From the NCBI GenBank assembly GCA_003566715.1, contig PXCF01000144.1:1-33462 (forward strand): DNA of 33,462 nt. The letters run 5' to 3'. The notes beneath the pieces are model-generated. The model saw only the letters and a list, made by a program, of their open reading frames with translations, did not search any database and had not been told where the DNA came from. The DNA is from Cryomorphaceae bacterium. GTDB lineage: Bacteria; Bacteroidota; Bacteroidia; Flavobacteriales; Schleiferiaceae. Below, one piece after another: positions 1-8,070 of the stretch. The number at the start of each line of letters is the position of its first letter. The first letter of the stretch is position 1. The translations under genes were made by a program, and so were the position numbers.

Positions 1-252
1 AACCGCCCCGTGACCGATATGTGCATTTTCCTCAAGAACAACCGTCACCCCGGGAAACATATGCACCGTGCAGTTTTCTTGCACATTGCAGCCATCGCTG
101 ATGTGGATTCTCCCCCAGTCACCACGCAGTACACACCCCGGCCCAATGTACACATCTTTGCCAATAATGACGTCGCCAATAACGGTTGCTTGCGGATGCA
201 CAAAAGCAGAAGGATCCACAACAGGCGTAAAGTTGTTGAATTTGTATATCAC
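1..252 (-). CDS. paaY: PaaY-like hexapeptide-repeat protein (gamma-carbonic-anhydrase fold), partial
   Basis: The first 84 codons of a gene running off the left edge. The translation begins [19 protein letters not shown] and continues with left-handed beta-helix hexapeptide repeats (VIGDVIIGKDVYIGPG, LRGDWGRI) and HIGHGAV, closely following the PaaY/CaiE family. PaaY is a thioesterase-type accessory protein of the phenylacetate pathway, thought to hydrolyse stalled CoA intermediates. The start is a GTG whose bases overlap the TGA stop of paaJ (GTGA), so the two are translationally coupled. The paaJ neighbour supports PaaY over a generic gamma carbonic anhydrase. His residues of the HIGH motif, which bind metal in this fold, are visible; the C-terminal half lies outside the window. 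Confidence 0.85.
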   Translation of the reverse strand, partial: MIYKFNNFTPVVDPSAFVHPQATVIGDVIIGKDVYIGPGCVLRGDWGRIHISDGCNVQENCTVHMFPGVTVVLEENAHIGHGAV

Positions 253-1454
253 GATTTTTCTAATATTACAGCATAACCCTGCCCTACCCCAATACACATT
301 GTACAAAGCGCATAACGCTTCCCGGTTTTTTGCAGTTCAATGGCCGCCGTTTGCAGCAATCGTGCGCCACTCATGCCCAATGGGTGTCCAATGGCAATGG
401 CGCCACCATTGGGGTTGATACGCGGGTCGTTGTCGGCCAGTCCCATTTTGCGGGTACAAGCCAATGCCTGCGCGGCAAATGCTTCGTTGAGCTCAATGAT
501 GTCCATGTCGTCGAGCGAAAGCCCGGCTTTTTTAAGGGCTATTTCGCTGGCGTATACCGGTCCAATGCCCATGATTCTCGGCGCAACCCCGGCAACGCCC
601 ATGGAAACCACTCTGGCCATGGGTTTGAGGTTGTGCGTTTTTATGGCATCTTCCGAAGCGTAGAGCAATGCAGCCGCGCCGTCGTTTAGTCCGGAGGCAT
701 TTCCGGCAGTTACTGTTCCGTCTTTGCGAAAGGCGGGGCGCAACTTAGCCAAAATCTCTGCCGATGAATTGGGTTTGATAAATTCGTCCTGTTCAACCAC
801 CAAAGGATCCATTTTTCTTCTGGGGATGCTGACGGCCGAAATTTCTTCTGCCAAGCGACCGGAAGATTGCGCAGCGGTTGCTTTTTGCTGCGACCAAAGG
901 GCAAATGCATCTTGGTCTTCACGCGAAATTTTGTAGAGGTCAACCAAGTTTTCCGCCGTTTCGCCCATGGCATCGGTGCCAAATTGGGCATGCATGGCCG
1001 GGTTGACAAATCGCCAGCCAAAACTTGAGTCGTACATTTTACTGTCGGTGCCAAAAGCCTTACTGGGCTTACTCATCACGTAGGGTGCACGGGTCATGTG
1101 TTCCACTCCACCGGCAATAACTACCTCGGCATCGCCACAGCGAATGGCTCTGGTGGCGTGAATCCCGGCCGACATCCCACTGGCGCAGAGTCGGTTGATG
1201 GTTTCACCCGGAACGCTGTGTGGTAAACCCGCCAATAAACCCGCCATACGGGCAACGTTTCGATTGTCTTCCCCGGCCTGATTGGCACAACCCATCACCA
1301 AATCATCGATGGCGGAGGTGTCTAAATTGTTTTGACGTTTGATCAATTCAGCGATGACGTGTGCCGCCATATCGTCGGCGCGAATACCCGATAGGGATCC
1401 GCCAAATGAACCTACGGCTGTGCGACAACCATCAATAATATATGCGTCTTTCAT
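249..1454 (-). CDS. paaJ: 3-oxoadipyl-CoA/3-oxo-5,6-dehydrosuberyl-CoA thiolase
   Basis: A 401-aa thiolase that cleaves 3-oxoadipyl-CoA (and the dehydrosuberyl-CoA intermediate) to acetyl-CoA and succinyl-CoA at the end of phenylacetate breakdown. Catalytic residues are visible: Cys90 in NRLCASGM, His357 in [10 protein letters not shown], and Cys387 in [10 protein letters not shown]. The segments [17 protein letters not shown] and [11 protein letters not shown] are characteristic of PaaJ/PcaF rather than biosynthetic acetoacetyl-CoA thiolases. The open frame extends to 1511, but the family N-terminus ([11 protein letters not shown]) and a promoter at 1482-1511 place the start at the ATG at 1454. 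It overlaps paaY by four bases. PcaF of the beta-ketoadipate route is the alternative; the paaY neighbour favours PaaJ. Confidence 0.92.
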   Translation of the reverse strand: MKDAYIIDGCRTAVGSFGGSLSGIRADDMAAHVIAELIKRQNNLDTSAIDDLVMGCANQAGEDNRNVARMAGLLAGLPHSVPGETINRLCASGMSAGIHATRAIRCGDAEVVIAGGVEHMTRAPYVMSKPSKAFGTDSKMYDSSFGWRFVNPAMHAQFGTDAMGETAENLVDLYKISREDQDAFALWSQQKATAAQSSGRLAEEISAVSIPRRKMDPLVVEQDEFIKPNSSAEILAKLRPAFRKDGTVTAGNASGLNDGAAALLYASEDAIKTHNLKPMARVVSMGVAGVAPRIMGIGPVYASEIALKKAGLSLDDMDIIELNEAFAAQALACTRKMGLADNDPRINPNGGAIAIGHPLGMSGARLLQTAAIELQKTGKRYALCTMCIGVGQGYAVILEKS

Positions 1455-1481
1455 GTTTGAAATAAATTTTTTCTCGTCGGT

Positions 1482-1511
1482 CAAAAGTATGGAAGTCTGT
1501 CTAAATACCAA
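1482..1511 (-). promoter_or_regulatory. Candidate Bacteroidota promoter for paaJ
   Basis: On the minus strand TTG, 19 bases, then TACTTTTG matches the Bacteroidota housekeeping sigma consensus (-33 TTG, -7 TAnnTTTG) with ideal spacing. It ends 28 bases before the paaJ ATG, which also argues against the longer frame start at 1511. Confidence 0.6.
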
Positions 1512-1550
1512 TGTTCATCGCCACGCTTTAACCCCTTTGTATGATTTGGG

Positions 1551-1582
1551 TTGTATAGGTGGGTGTCGCGGCATTATATTTG
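1551..1582 (+). promoter_or_regulatory. Candidate Bacteroidota promoter for the tail-specific protease gene
   Basis: TTG at 1551, 21 bases, then TATATTTG at 1575-1582, an exact TAnnTTTG match, about 60 bases upstream of the protease start. The 189-base divergent gap thus holds one candidate promoter in each direction. Confidence 0.5.
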
Positions 1583-1643
1583 GGTCGTATATAAATGTAG
1601 TAGATTCAGGGCATGTCCTTAATCTACAACGGACATTTTTTAG

Positions 1644-3824
1644 ATGACAAATAAAAAACGAATGAACAACATTTTTTTCTACTTGAAATACCCCATATTA
1701 TTGGCCGGGATAACGGCTTTGGTATATACCAACCCGATTTCAAAAACAAATACGCCGAGCAAGAAGGATCAGGAAAAGGAGCGCATCATCGCCGAGGTGG
1801 TGCACAATACGTTGATGACGTCGCATTTTTCTCCACCGGAAATGGATGATGATTTTGCCGCCGATGTCTTTGATGAGTTTATTAATACTTTGGATTACAG
1901 CAAACGGATTCTCCTTCAATCGGACATCGATAAGCTGAAAGAACATCAACAAAATTTACTAAACTACATTGAGTCCAGCGACTTGCGCTTGTTTGATGAA
2001 GCCTATGAGATAGTGATGAAGCGCATGGATGAATTGCCTGCCATTTTCGAAGACATACTCGATAAGCCCATTGACTTTTTATCCAATCGCACCTTTGAAA
2101 CCGACGATGAAAAACGCGAGTGGCCATCAAGCGTAGCAGAGCAAAAAGCCCTTTGGGCCGATTATCTGACCTATAAAGTCATGGGACGTGTTTATCAAGC
2201 CGAACGCCGTCAAAAGCGAAAATTGGAAGAACAAGAAGAAAAAAGCGAAGAGGATGTTGACGAAGAGGATGATAGCGACGACAGAGAAGCATTTGAAGAG
2301 AAAACCTTTGAAGAGTTGGAAAAAGAAGCGCGGGAAAAGGAGCTAACATTTCAAAAAGAGTGGATAGACAATTATAAAGAGTTGGAGCGAATTGATTGGT
2401 TTGCTATGTATGTCAACAGTTTTGCCAACAACTTCGACCCCCATACAGAGTATTATCCCCCACAGCAAAAAGAAGATTTTGAGGTGGAAATGTCCGGTCA
2501 GTTTGAAGGAATCGGCGCCCAACTCATGACCAAAGGCGATTACATCACCATTGATAAAGTTGTGACCGGTAGTGCGTCTTGGCGTCAAGGCGATTTAGAA
2601 GTGGGCGATAAAATACTTGCCGTGGCCGAAGAAGGTGAAGAAGCGGTTGACGTGGTTGGGATGAGCATTCGCAAGGTCGTGAAGCTCATTCGTGGTAAAA
2701 AAGGCACCACCGTGGTACTGACCGTTCGCAAAATGGATGGCAGTCGCATGGACATTCCCATCGTGCGTGATGTGGTAGAAATTGAAGCCACGTTTGCCCG
2801 TGGTGCGGTGATAGAAGACGATGGGAAAAAGGTGGGGTACATACGCTTGCCAAAGTTTTATGTCGATTTCAACAAGAAAGATGCCCGTAACTGTGCCGAT
2901 GATGTCAGAGCTGAAATTGAGATGCTCAAGGCCGAAGGCGTAGAAGGCATCATTCTCGACCTTCGCAACAACGGTGGAGGCACGTTGGAAGGTGTGGTGG
3001 ATATCGCCGGATTTTTTATTGAAACCGGTCCGATTGTACAGGTACAGTCCAGCGGTTTTAGTCCGCGTGTGTTGAAAGACCGCGGTAAAGAGATTGAATA
3101 CGACGGGCGCCTGGTGGTGATGACCAATCGCTTTAGTGCCTCGGCCAGTGAGATTTTTGCGGCCGCCATTCAGGATTACAAACGCGGCATTATTGTCGGC
3201 TCACCCTCGACCTTTGGTAAGGGGACGGTTCAGAACATGGCCGATTTAGACCGAGTTGTTGGTTTTCGTCATGGCGACATCAAGCCCCTTGGTGCATTAA
3301 AGCTTACCATTCAGAAATTCTACCGCATCAACGGAGGTACACCTCAACTTCGCGGCGTGGAAAGCGATATCGTCATCCCCGACCAATTTCACTACATCGA
3401 TATTGGCGAATCCGATCGCAAAAAAGCCATGGCCTATTCGGAGATTAAACCGGCTAATTACAACGAATGGCCGCGAGACGACGATTCATTTAATAGCATC
3501 ATAGAAAGCAGTAAGGAGCGCATTGCCAACAACCTTGAATTTCAAAAAATTGAAAGTTACGCCCGCTGGCTGGCTGATCAACGCGAGGATACAGAGGTGA
3601 GTCTGAATTACCAAACCTATACCGCCCAGCAGGACGAATTACGTGAGTTGGGCGAAAAGTATAAAAACATTTTCACCACCGAAAATCCCCTTACCACCCA
3701 TATTCCCTCTAAGCGAAAGGCAGATTTGAACGAAGATGATTTGAAGGATTGGGAGAAATGGGTGAAAGATGTAGGGAAGGATTTGCAGGTGGTGGAGGCT
3801 TTTAGGATTGTTGATACATTTTGA
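1644..3824 (+). CDS. prc: Carboxy-terminal (tail-specific) processing protease, S41 family
   Basis: A 726-aa periplasmic serine protease of the Prc/CtpA type that degrades or trims proteins from exposed C-termini. Visible parts: N-terminal membrane/signal segment at about residues 11-29; helical N-terminal domain; a very acidic, Glu/Lys-rich stretch at about 187-240; a PDZ domain at about 275-375 (GIGAQL, VGDKILAV); and the S41 catalytic domain with Ser500 in NRFSASASEIFAA and Lys526 in STFGKGTVQ, spaced as expected for the Ser-Lys dyad. The C-terminal helical tail found in long Prc proteins is present. It is preceded by its own promoter and followed at the stop codon by a hairpin-rich repeat, so it is probably monocistronic. 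Confidence 0.93.
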   Translation: MTNKKRMNNIFFYLKYPILLAGITALVYTNPISKTNTPSKKDQEKERIIAEVVHNTLMTSHFSPPEMDDDFAADVFDEFINTLDYSKRILLQSDIDKLKEHQQNLLNYIESSDLRLFDEAYEIVMKRMDELPAIFEDILDKPIDFLSNRTFETDDEKREWPSSVAEQKALWADYLTYKVMGRVYQAERRQKRKLEEQEEKSEEDVDEEDDSDDREAFEEKTFEELEKEAREKELTFQKEWIDNYKELERIDWFAMYVNSFANNFDPHTEYYPPQQKEDFEVEMSGQFEGIGAQLMTKGDYITIDKVVTGSASWRQGDLEVGDKILAVAEEGEEAVDVVGMSIRKVVKLIRGKKGTTVVLTVRKMDGSRMDIPIVRDVVEIEATFARGAVIEDDGKKVGYIRLPKFYVDFNKKDARNCADDVRAEIEMLKAEGVEGIILDLRNNGGGTLEGVVDIAGFFIETGPIVQVQSSGFSPRVLKDRGKEIEYDGRLVVMTNRFSASASEIFAAAIQDYKRGIIVGSPSTFGKGTVQNMADLDRVVGFRHGDIKPLGALKLTIQKFYRINGGTPQLRGVESDIVIPDQFHYIDIGESDRKKAMAYSEIKPANYNEWPRDDDSFNSIIESSKERIANNLEFQKIESYARWLADQREDTEVSLNYQTYTAQQDELRELGEKYKNIFTTENPLTTHIPSKRKADLNEDDLKDWEKWVKDVGKDLQVVEAFRIVDTF

Positions 3825-3956
3825 TTGTGTCTTTCTATAAAGTCCGATAGCTGCGTTACGCTCAGTCAAAAATTTAGTCATTTACTAAGGTAAACTCCTA
3901 AATTTTTAACTTTCGCAAGCCTTGCTCTCGAACTTTCTAGTTCAGACACTAGGCTT
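3822..3956 (+). repeat. Hairpin-rich dispersed repeat starting at the prc stop codon
   Basis: Begins with the TGA of prc. It holds a string of inverted repeats: GCG-TTA-CGC near 3853; AAAAATTTAG (3868-3877) with CTAAATTTTT (3898-3907) plus inner TTTAC/GTAAA around a TAAG loop; GCAAG-C-CTTGC near 3915; and AAGCCT...AGGCTTTT (3917-3958) enclosing GAACT-TTCT-AGTTC. The first 33 bases recur at 23039 with 30 of 33 identical, again starting at a TGA stop. The final stem followed by T's could act as a terminator. No coding potential was seen. Confidence 0.7.
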
Positions 3957-4025
3957 TTAAATACAGGTTCATTCTAAACCAAAAACATTCGACCTCATTC
4001 TCAACCAATTAAACAAAAGTAACCT

Positions 4026-5069
4026 ATGCGTTTTCCTCTCTACGGTTTTGCTGCAGTTGCTGTGATATTGGGCATGGGCACCATAGCAGTGTTGGGGTAT
4101 CTCATTACGCCGGATAACAGCGCGTTTGCCAACCGTATGGAGGTCTCGCAAGCCACCCAAAAACCCGGATTTAAGGCGCAGTACGTTCACGTAAAAAAAG
4201 ATTTAGCTTTCCCACAGACACCTTGGTGGAAAGGGATGTTTTTTGGCTATCCGGTTCAGGACAATGAAATACCTGTGGAATACGCCATGCAAATGGGTGA
4301 TTCTATCACGTACATCGACGCCGCGTCTGGAATAGAATCAACCAAACACAAAGACGAGCTGCAGCCATTTAATGGCTCCTATGTGGATGAGCGCACCTAT
4401 CATTTGGGATCCGATAGATATGGTCGAGATTTATTGAGCCGGCTGATCATCGCTACGAGGGTGTCCTTTATCATCGGCTTTATCGCCGTTGGTATCAGTT
4501 TGTTGATAGGATTGCCTCTGGGATTATGTGCTGGTTACTTTGGCGGATGGGTAGATAAAGTCGTCATGTGGTTGGTTAACGTGGTGTGGTCCATTCCCGG
4601 TTTGCTTTTGGTCATTGCATTGACATTGGCATTGGGGAAAGGCATTTTTCAAGTATTCATCGCCATCGGCTTAACCATGTGGGTAGAGGTAGCAAGGGTG
4701 GTTCGCGGACAAGTGCGCAGTTTGCGAGAGCGCGCTTATGTGGAGGTAGCCCAAATGATGGGGTTTTCTGCCGGGCGCATCATGTTTCGGCAAATCTTAC
4801 CCGGCGTTTTACACCCCGTTATTGTGATTTCTGCGGCAAATTTTGCCACCGCGATATTGCTGGAAAGCGGATTGAGCTTTTTGGGATATGGCGCCCAACC
4901 GCCGTTGCCAACCTGGGGAGGCATGGTAAAAGACCACTGGCCATATTTATTGATGGGAAAACCACATCTTGTTTTGTGGCCGGGTGGATGTATTCTAATT
5001 TTGGTGCTGGCATTTATGATGTTTGGAAATGCCTTGAGAGACCTAACTGATCCACGTAAAAACGAATAA
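4026..5069 (+). CDS. OppC/DppC-type ABC transporter permease
   Basis: A 347-aa inner-membrane permease of the peptide/nickel ABC importer family. There is an N-terminal membrane segment at about residues 6-27, a roughly 105-residue periplasmic stretch, then YHLGSDRYGRDLLSRLI, which is the usual entry to the OppC core, followed by about five membrane helices. The cytoplasmic EAA loop that docks the ATPase is present (EVAQMMGFSAGRIMFRQILPG), as is the family ending LESGLSFLGYG...PTWGGM. No partner permease, ATPase or binding protein is in the window; in Bacteroidota such genes are often scattered. The substrate cannot be read from sequence. The next gene starts two bases after the stop, so they are likely cotranscribed. 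Confidence 0.88.
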   Translation: MRFPLYGFAAVAVILGMGTIAVLGYLITPDNSAFANRMEVSQATQKPGFKAQYVHVKKDLAFPQTPWWKGMFFGYPVQDNEIPVEYAMQMGDSITYIDAASGIESTKHKDELQPFNGSYVDERTYHLGSDRYGRDLLSRLIIATRVSFIIGFIAVGISLLIGLPLGLCAGYFGGWVDKVVMWLVNVVWSIPGLLLVIALTLALGKGIFQVFIAIGLTMWVEVARVVRGQVRSLRERAYVEVAQMMGFSAGRIMFRQILPGVLHPVIVISAANFATAILLESGLSFLGYGAQPPLPTWGGMVKDHWPYLLMGKPHLVLWPGGCILILVLAFMMFGNALRDLTDPRKNE

Positions 5070-5071
5070 AA

Positions 5072-6769
5072 ATGAAGCGATTTTTTCCAATTGTCATATC
5101 CTTGATTGCATTGGGTGCATACGCGCAAGATGGTGCAGAAACTTGTGTTCCTGTCGACTCTTCGATGATTTCTCGAATTTCACAAGACATCCGTTTCCTC
5201 GCTTCTCCTGATTTGGAGGGAAGAGCGCCAGCTTCCAATGGCTCGGAACTCGCCGTTAACTTTATCATCGAAAGATTGGACGCCATGGGTATTCGACCGG
5301 CAGGCGATTACGGTGATTGGCAGCAACGTTTCACTTTGCCTAAACCCGTAGATGTAAGCGAGTCATCTCACTTGCTATTCAGCGATTTCAATCCCAAGTT
5401 GGGTAAGGCCTTTTTTGCAACCGAATACAGCAATAATGGTGAATTGAAAATGCGTACGCGCTTCATTGGAAATGGTATTCATGCGCCGGAATTGGATTAC
5501 TCTGATTACAGTTGGAGAAGAAAACGTCTTAAAAAACGCATCGCTGTTATTGACCTTTCGTATCCCGATGCGCCCAGTCCGTATATTCCCATTATAGAAC
5601 ACATCGATATTAAAGAAAGGGTGCAAGAGGCGATTGAACATGGTGCAAAGGGCGTTATTTTAATGAACCCCTCTCTGATGGGGCCGGAACCCGCACAAGA
5701 ATACGATGCGTTGGATACCTTAGGCGTGCCGGTTGCCTTTCTGAGAAATCCCAAGATGACCAAAAAACTCAAGCGTTGGTGGGGTAAGAAGGTGTCTTTG
5801 AAAATTGAGCAAAGTCCAGCCTCAACCATGGGAGAAAATATCATTGGGTTCATTGATAATAGTGCACCATACACCATCATTTTATCAGCCAATTACGACG
5901 GTATGGGCAAAGGGAATCGAGCGTCTAATGCGCCGGGGAGCACGCAGATACACCCCAGTGCAGACCACAATGCCAGTGGCGTGTTGATGGTGTTGGAGTT
6001 AGCCAGAAAGTTGGTGAATAGCAAAGATTATAAGCAGTTCAATTACCAGTTTGTCTTTTTTACCGGTACCTATCCAGAGAGATACGGCGTACAACACTTT
6101 GCCGAAAAAATCATTGAATCTGGCTTGGAGTACGCCTTCCATATAAATTTTGACGCGGTGGGACGCATGGGTGACGGTCGACAGTTGTTGATAGAAGGCA
6201 CCGGTTCATCTGACTTTTTGATTTATTTTCAAAAGGATATGGCGTGTAATAACATCATGCCGATGGTTACACCAACCAACAGCAAAGCAGCTGCTCATAC
6301 CGATTTGTACCAGTCCAAAATCCCCGGATTGAGAGTTACTACCAATCGGCATCAAGACAGCTATAAGCCCACAGATGACGCCAGCCGCATACAGATAAAT
6401 GGAATGATGGATATTGCTTCATTGATGTTGACTTATCTCAAATATCTTCCCGAAGGTGAACACGTCGTTTATGACGAATCCTTTGAGGGCGCACCTAATA
6501 CAGATAACGATCACTTGCGAATTAACCCCGGTATTGTGGTTGATTACAGCCATACAGGCAAAGGAATCAAAGTGCAGTTGGCTAAACCAGATATGCCGGC
6601 ATTTAAAGGTGGACTTCACACCGGCGACATCATTACCCACATCGATGGTTATGAAATTAAGCACATTTACCACTACATGGACTACTTTACATTTTTAAAA
6701 CCGGGAAGCCGCATCGTTTTTAGATATCTACGTGACGGACGAGTCGGTAACGCCATTATTGATTTATAG
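5072..6769 (+). CDS. M28-like peptidase homologue with PA and PDZ domains, zinc site degenerate
   Basis: A 565-aa exported protein. Signal peptide at residues 1-18 (cleavage before AQDG or QDG). An M28 aminopeptidase-like fold (about 30-455) is interrupted by a PA-type insertion (about 130-250), and a PDZ-like domain closes the protein (about 485-560, GLHTGDIITHIDGYEI). The fold is recognisable from RFLASPDLEGR, SADHNASGVL and NFDAVGRMG. Compared with the M28 metal-ligand pattern H-D-E(E)-D-H, the bridging Asp298 and Asp361 remain, but the first His is Asn274 (SANYD), the catalytic Glu-Glu pair is Thr333-Tyr334 (FTGTYPE), and the last His is Tyr431. It is therefore probably a non-catalytic pseudopeptidase. 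It follows the OppC-type permease by two bases and gpsA follows by nine. Confidence 0.82.
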   Translation: MKRFFPIVISLIALGAYAQDGAETCVPVDSSMISRISQDIRFLASPDLEGRAPASNGSELAVNFIIERLDAMGIRPAGDYGDWQQRFTLPKPVDVSESSHLLFSDFNPKLGKAFFATEYSNNGELKMRTRFIGNGIHAPELDYSDYSWRRKRLKKRIAVIDLSYPDAPSPYIPIIEHIDIKERVQEAIEHGAKGVILMNPSLMGPEPAQEYDALDTLGVPVAFLRNPKMTKKLKRWWGKKVSLKIEQSPASTMGENIIGFIDNSAPYTIILSANYDGMGKGNRASNAPGSTQIHPSADHNASGVLMVLELARKLVNSKDYKQFNYQFVFFTGTYPERYGVQHFAEKIIESGLEYAFHINFDAVGRMGDGRQLLIEGTGSSDFLIYFQKDMACNNIMPMVTPTNSKAAAHTDLYQSKIPGLRVTTNRHQDSYKPTDDASRIQINGMMDIASLMLTYLKYLPEGEHVVYDESFEGAPNTDNDHLRINPGIVVDYSHTGKGIKVQLAKPDMPAFKGGLHTGDIITHIDGYEIKHIYHYMDYFTFLKPGSRIVFRYLRDGRVGNAIIDL

Positions 6770-6778
6770 CTGTTCAAC

Positions 6779-7783
6779 ATGGAAGATTCAGAAAAGCCCT
6801 ATAATATTGCCGTCATCGGAGGTGGAAGTATGGCCACTGCCTTGGTGAAGATTTTTACCGAAAACGACAACCAAGTCAATTGGTGGATGCGCAGCGAAGA
6901 ATCGGTGGAGCACATCCGCGTACACCGCAATAATCCCCGCTACTTATCGTCGGTAGAACTCAACGTCGATCAGTTGTTTGTTTCCACCGACATCAATGCG
7001 GTGGTAGAAGATGCCGATGTGGTGGTCTTGGTCGTCCCCTCGGCGTTTTTGAAAGACTCGTTGGTGGATTTGACCGTGCCATTGAAAGAGAAAATTGTGT
7101 TTTCCTCCATCAAAGGGATTGTCCCCGGCGACAACATGATTGTGGGTGAATATCTGCACCAGCGACACGAAGTGCCTTTTGAGCAAATAGGCGTAATAGC
7201 AGGGCCGTGTCACGCCGAAGAGGTCGCCTTAGAGCGTTTGTCGTTCCTTACCTTGGCTTGTGCCGATATGGAAAACGCTCGTCAACTATCGGAGGCCATG
7301 AAGGCCGATTACATCATTACCCGTCTCTCCGACGACATTTACGGAACCGAGTATGCGGCCATTCTCAAAAACATCTACGCATTGGCGGCCGGGATTTTTC
7401 ACGGATTGGGTTATGGTGATAACTTTCAAGCGGTTTTGGTGTCTAACTGCGTTCGTGAAATGAAGCGCTTCATCCGTGCCGTTCATCCCATCAAGCGCGA
7501 TATTAATGCCACGGCGTATCTGGGTGATTTATTGGTGACCAGTTACTCGCAATTCAGTCGCAACCGCACTTTTGGTAACATGATTGGAAAAGGCTACACC
7601 ATACGCTCAGCCATGCTCGAAATGAACATGGTTGCCGAAGGGTATTACGCCGCAGGGTTGATTAAGAATCTAAAAAAGTCATACGATGTTAAGATACCTA
7701 TTTGTCAATCAGTGTATAAGATTCTCTACGAAGAGAAATCCCCCAAGAAAGTGATGAAAAAATTAGCCGAGCGATTAAAATAA
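6779..7783 (+). CDS. gpsA: NAD(P)-dependent glycerol-3-phosphate dehydrogenase
   Basis: A 334-aa cytoplasmic enzyme that reduces dihydroxyacetone phosphate to sn-glycerol-3-phosphate for phospholipid synthesis. The N-terminal nucleotide-binding loop is AVIGGGSMATAL; other family signatures are VVPSAFLKD, SIKGI with Lys112, AGPCHAEE, the catalytic Lys197 in YAAILKNIYALAAG, and SRNRTFG near the glycerol-3-phosphate site. Length is normal for GpsA. It starts nine bases after the M28-like gene and is probably the last gene of that transcript, before the tRNA gene with its own promoter. Confidence 0.95.
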   Translation: MEDSEKPYNIAVIGGGSMATALVKIFTENDNQVNWWMRSEESVEHIRVHRNNPRYLSSVELNVDQLFVSTDINAVVEDADVVVLVVPSAFLKDSLVDLTVPLKEKIVFSSIKGIVPGDNMIVGEYLHQRHEVPFEQIGVIAGPCHAEEVALERLSFLTLACADMENARQLSEAMKADYIITRLSDDIYGTEYAAILKNIYALAAGIFHGLGYGDNFQAVLVSNCVREMKRFIRAVHPIKRDINATAYLGDLLVTSYSQFSRNRTFGNMIGKGYTIRSAMLEMNMVAEGYYAAGLIKNLKKSYDVKIPICQSVYKILYEEKSPKKVMKKLAERLK

Positions 7784-7828
7784 TTGTCAATCGTACATTT
7801 TTCATTTTCACATCTGATTTTTTCGTTC

Positions 7829-7836
7829 TACTTTTG
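7829..7836 (+). promoter_or_regulatory. -7 element of the tRNA-Leu promoter
   Basis: TACTTTTG, an exact TAnnTTTG match, ends 13 bases before the mature tRNA 5' end. A TTC lies 19 bases upstream in place of the usual TTG. Confidence 0.5.
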
Positions 7837-7849
7837 CACCTTCTTACAT

Positions 7850-7931
7850 GCGGGCGTGGCGAAATTGGTAGACGCACTAGACTTAGGATCTAGCGCCGCG
7901 AGGTGTGGGAGTTCGAGTCTCCCCGCCCGCA
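7850..7931 (+). tRNA. tRNA-Leu (anticodon UAG)
   Basis: An 82-base type II tRNA. The acceptor stem GCGGGCG pairs with CGCCCGC, with discriminator A at 7931. The D arm is GCGAAATTGGTAGACGC. The anticodon stem CTAGA/TCTAG encloses loop CTTAGGA, giving anticodon TAG. A long variable arm (CGCCGCGAGGTGTG region) typical of leucine tRNAs and a T arm GGAG-TTCGAGT-CTCC follow. The CCA end is not encoded. It reads CUN leucine codons, mainly CUA/CUG. Confidence 0.97.
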
Positions 7932-7939
7932 CTGAAAGC

Positions 7940-7976
7940 AAGGCTGTTTCATTTATTTGAAACAGCCTTTTTTTTT
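7940..7976 (+). terminator. Rho-independent terminator after tRNA-Leu
   Basis: AAGGCTGTTTC pairs perfectly with GAAACAGCCTT around loop ATTTATTT, followed by a run of T's. Confidence 0.9.
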
Positions 7977-7992
7977 AAATTCATTTTCACTT

Positions 7993-8013
7993 ACTTTTAC
8001 AGAGAGTAAAAGT
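7993..8013 (+). promoter_or_regulatory. Perfect 8-bp inverted repeat upstream of the AsmA-like gene
   Basis: ACTTTTAC, five bases, GTAAAAGT. It lies about 60 bases before the start of the next gene and is not followed by T's, so it may be an operator rather than a terminator. The rest of the 7977-8070 gap shows nothing else clear. Confidence 0.35.
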
Positions 8014-8070
8014 CGTTGTGTTTTAAGAATAATAAAGCCAATGACTAAATATTGAATTCACTATAGTCCT

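Noticed and set aside
710-1054. Minus-strand ORF of 114 aa inside paaJ
   Set aside because: Shadow frame of the thiolase gene, no family features.
4586-5050. Plus-strand 154-aa ORF within the permease gene
   Set aside because: Out-of-frame shadow; the OppC frame has all the motifs.
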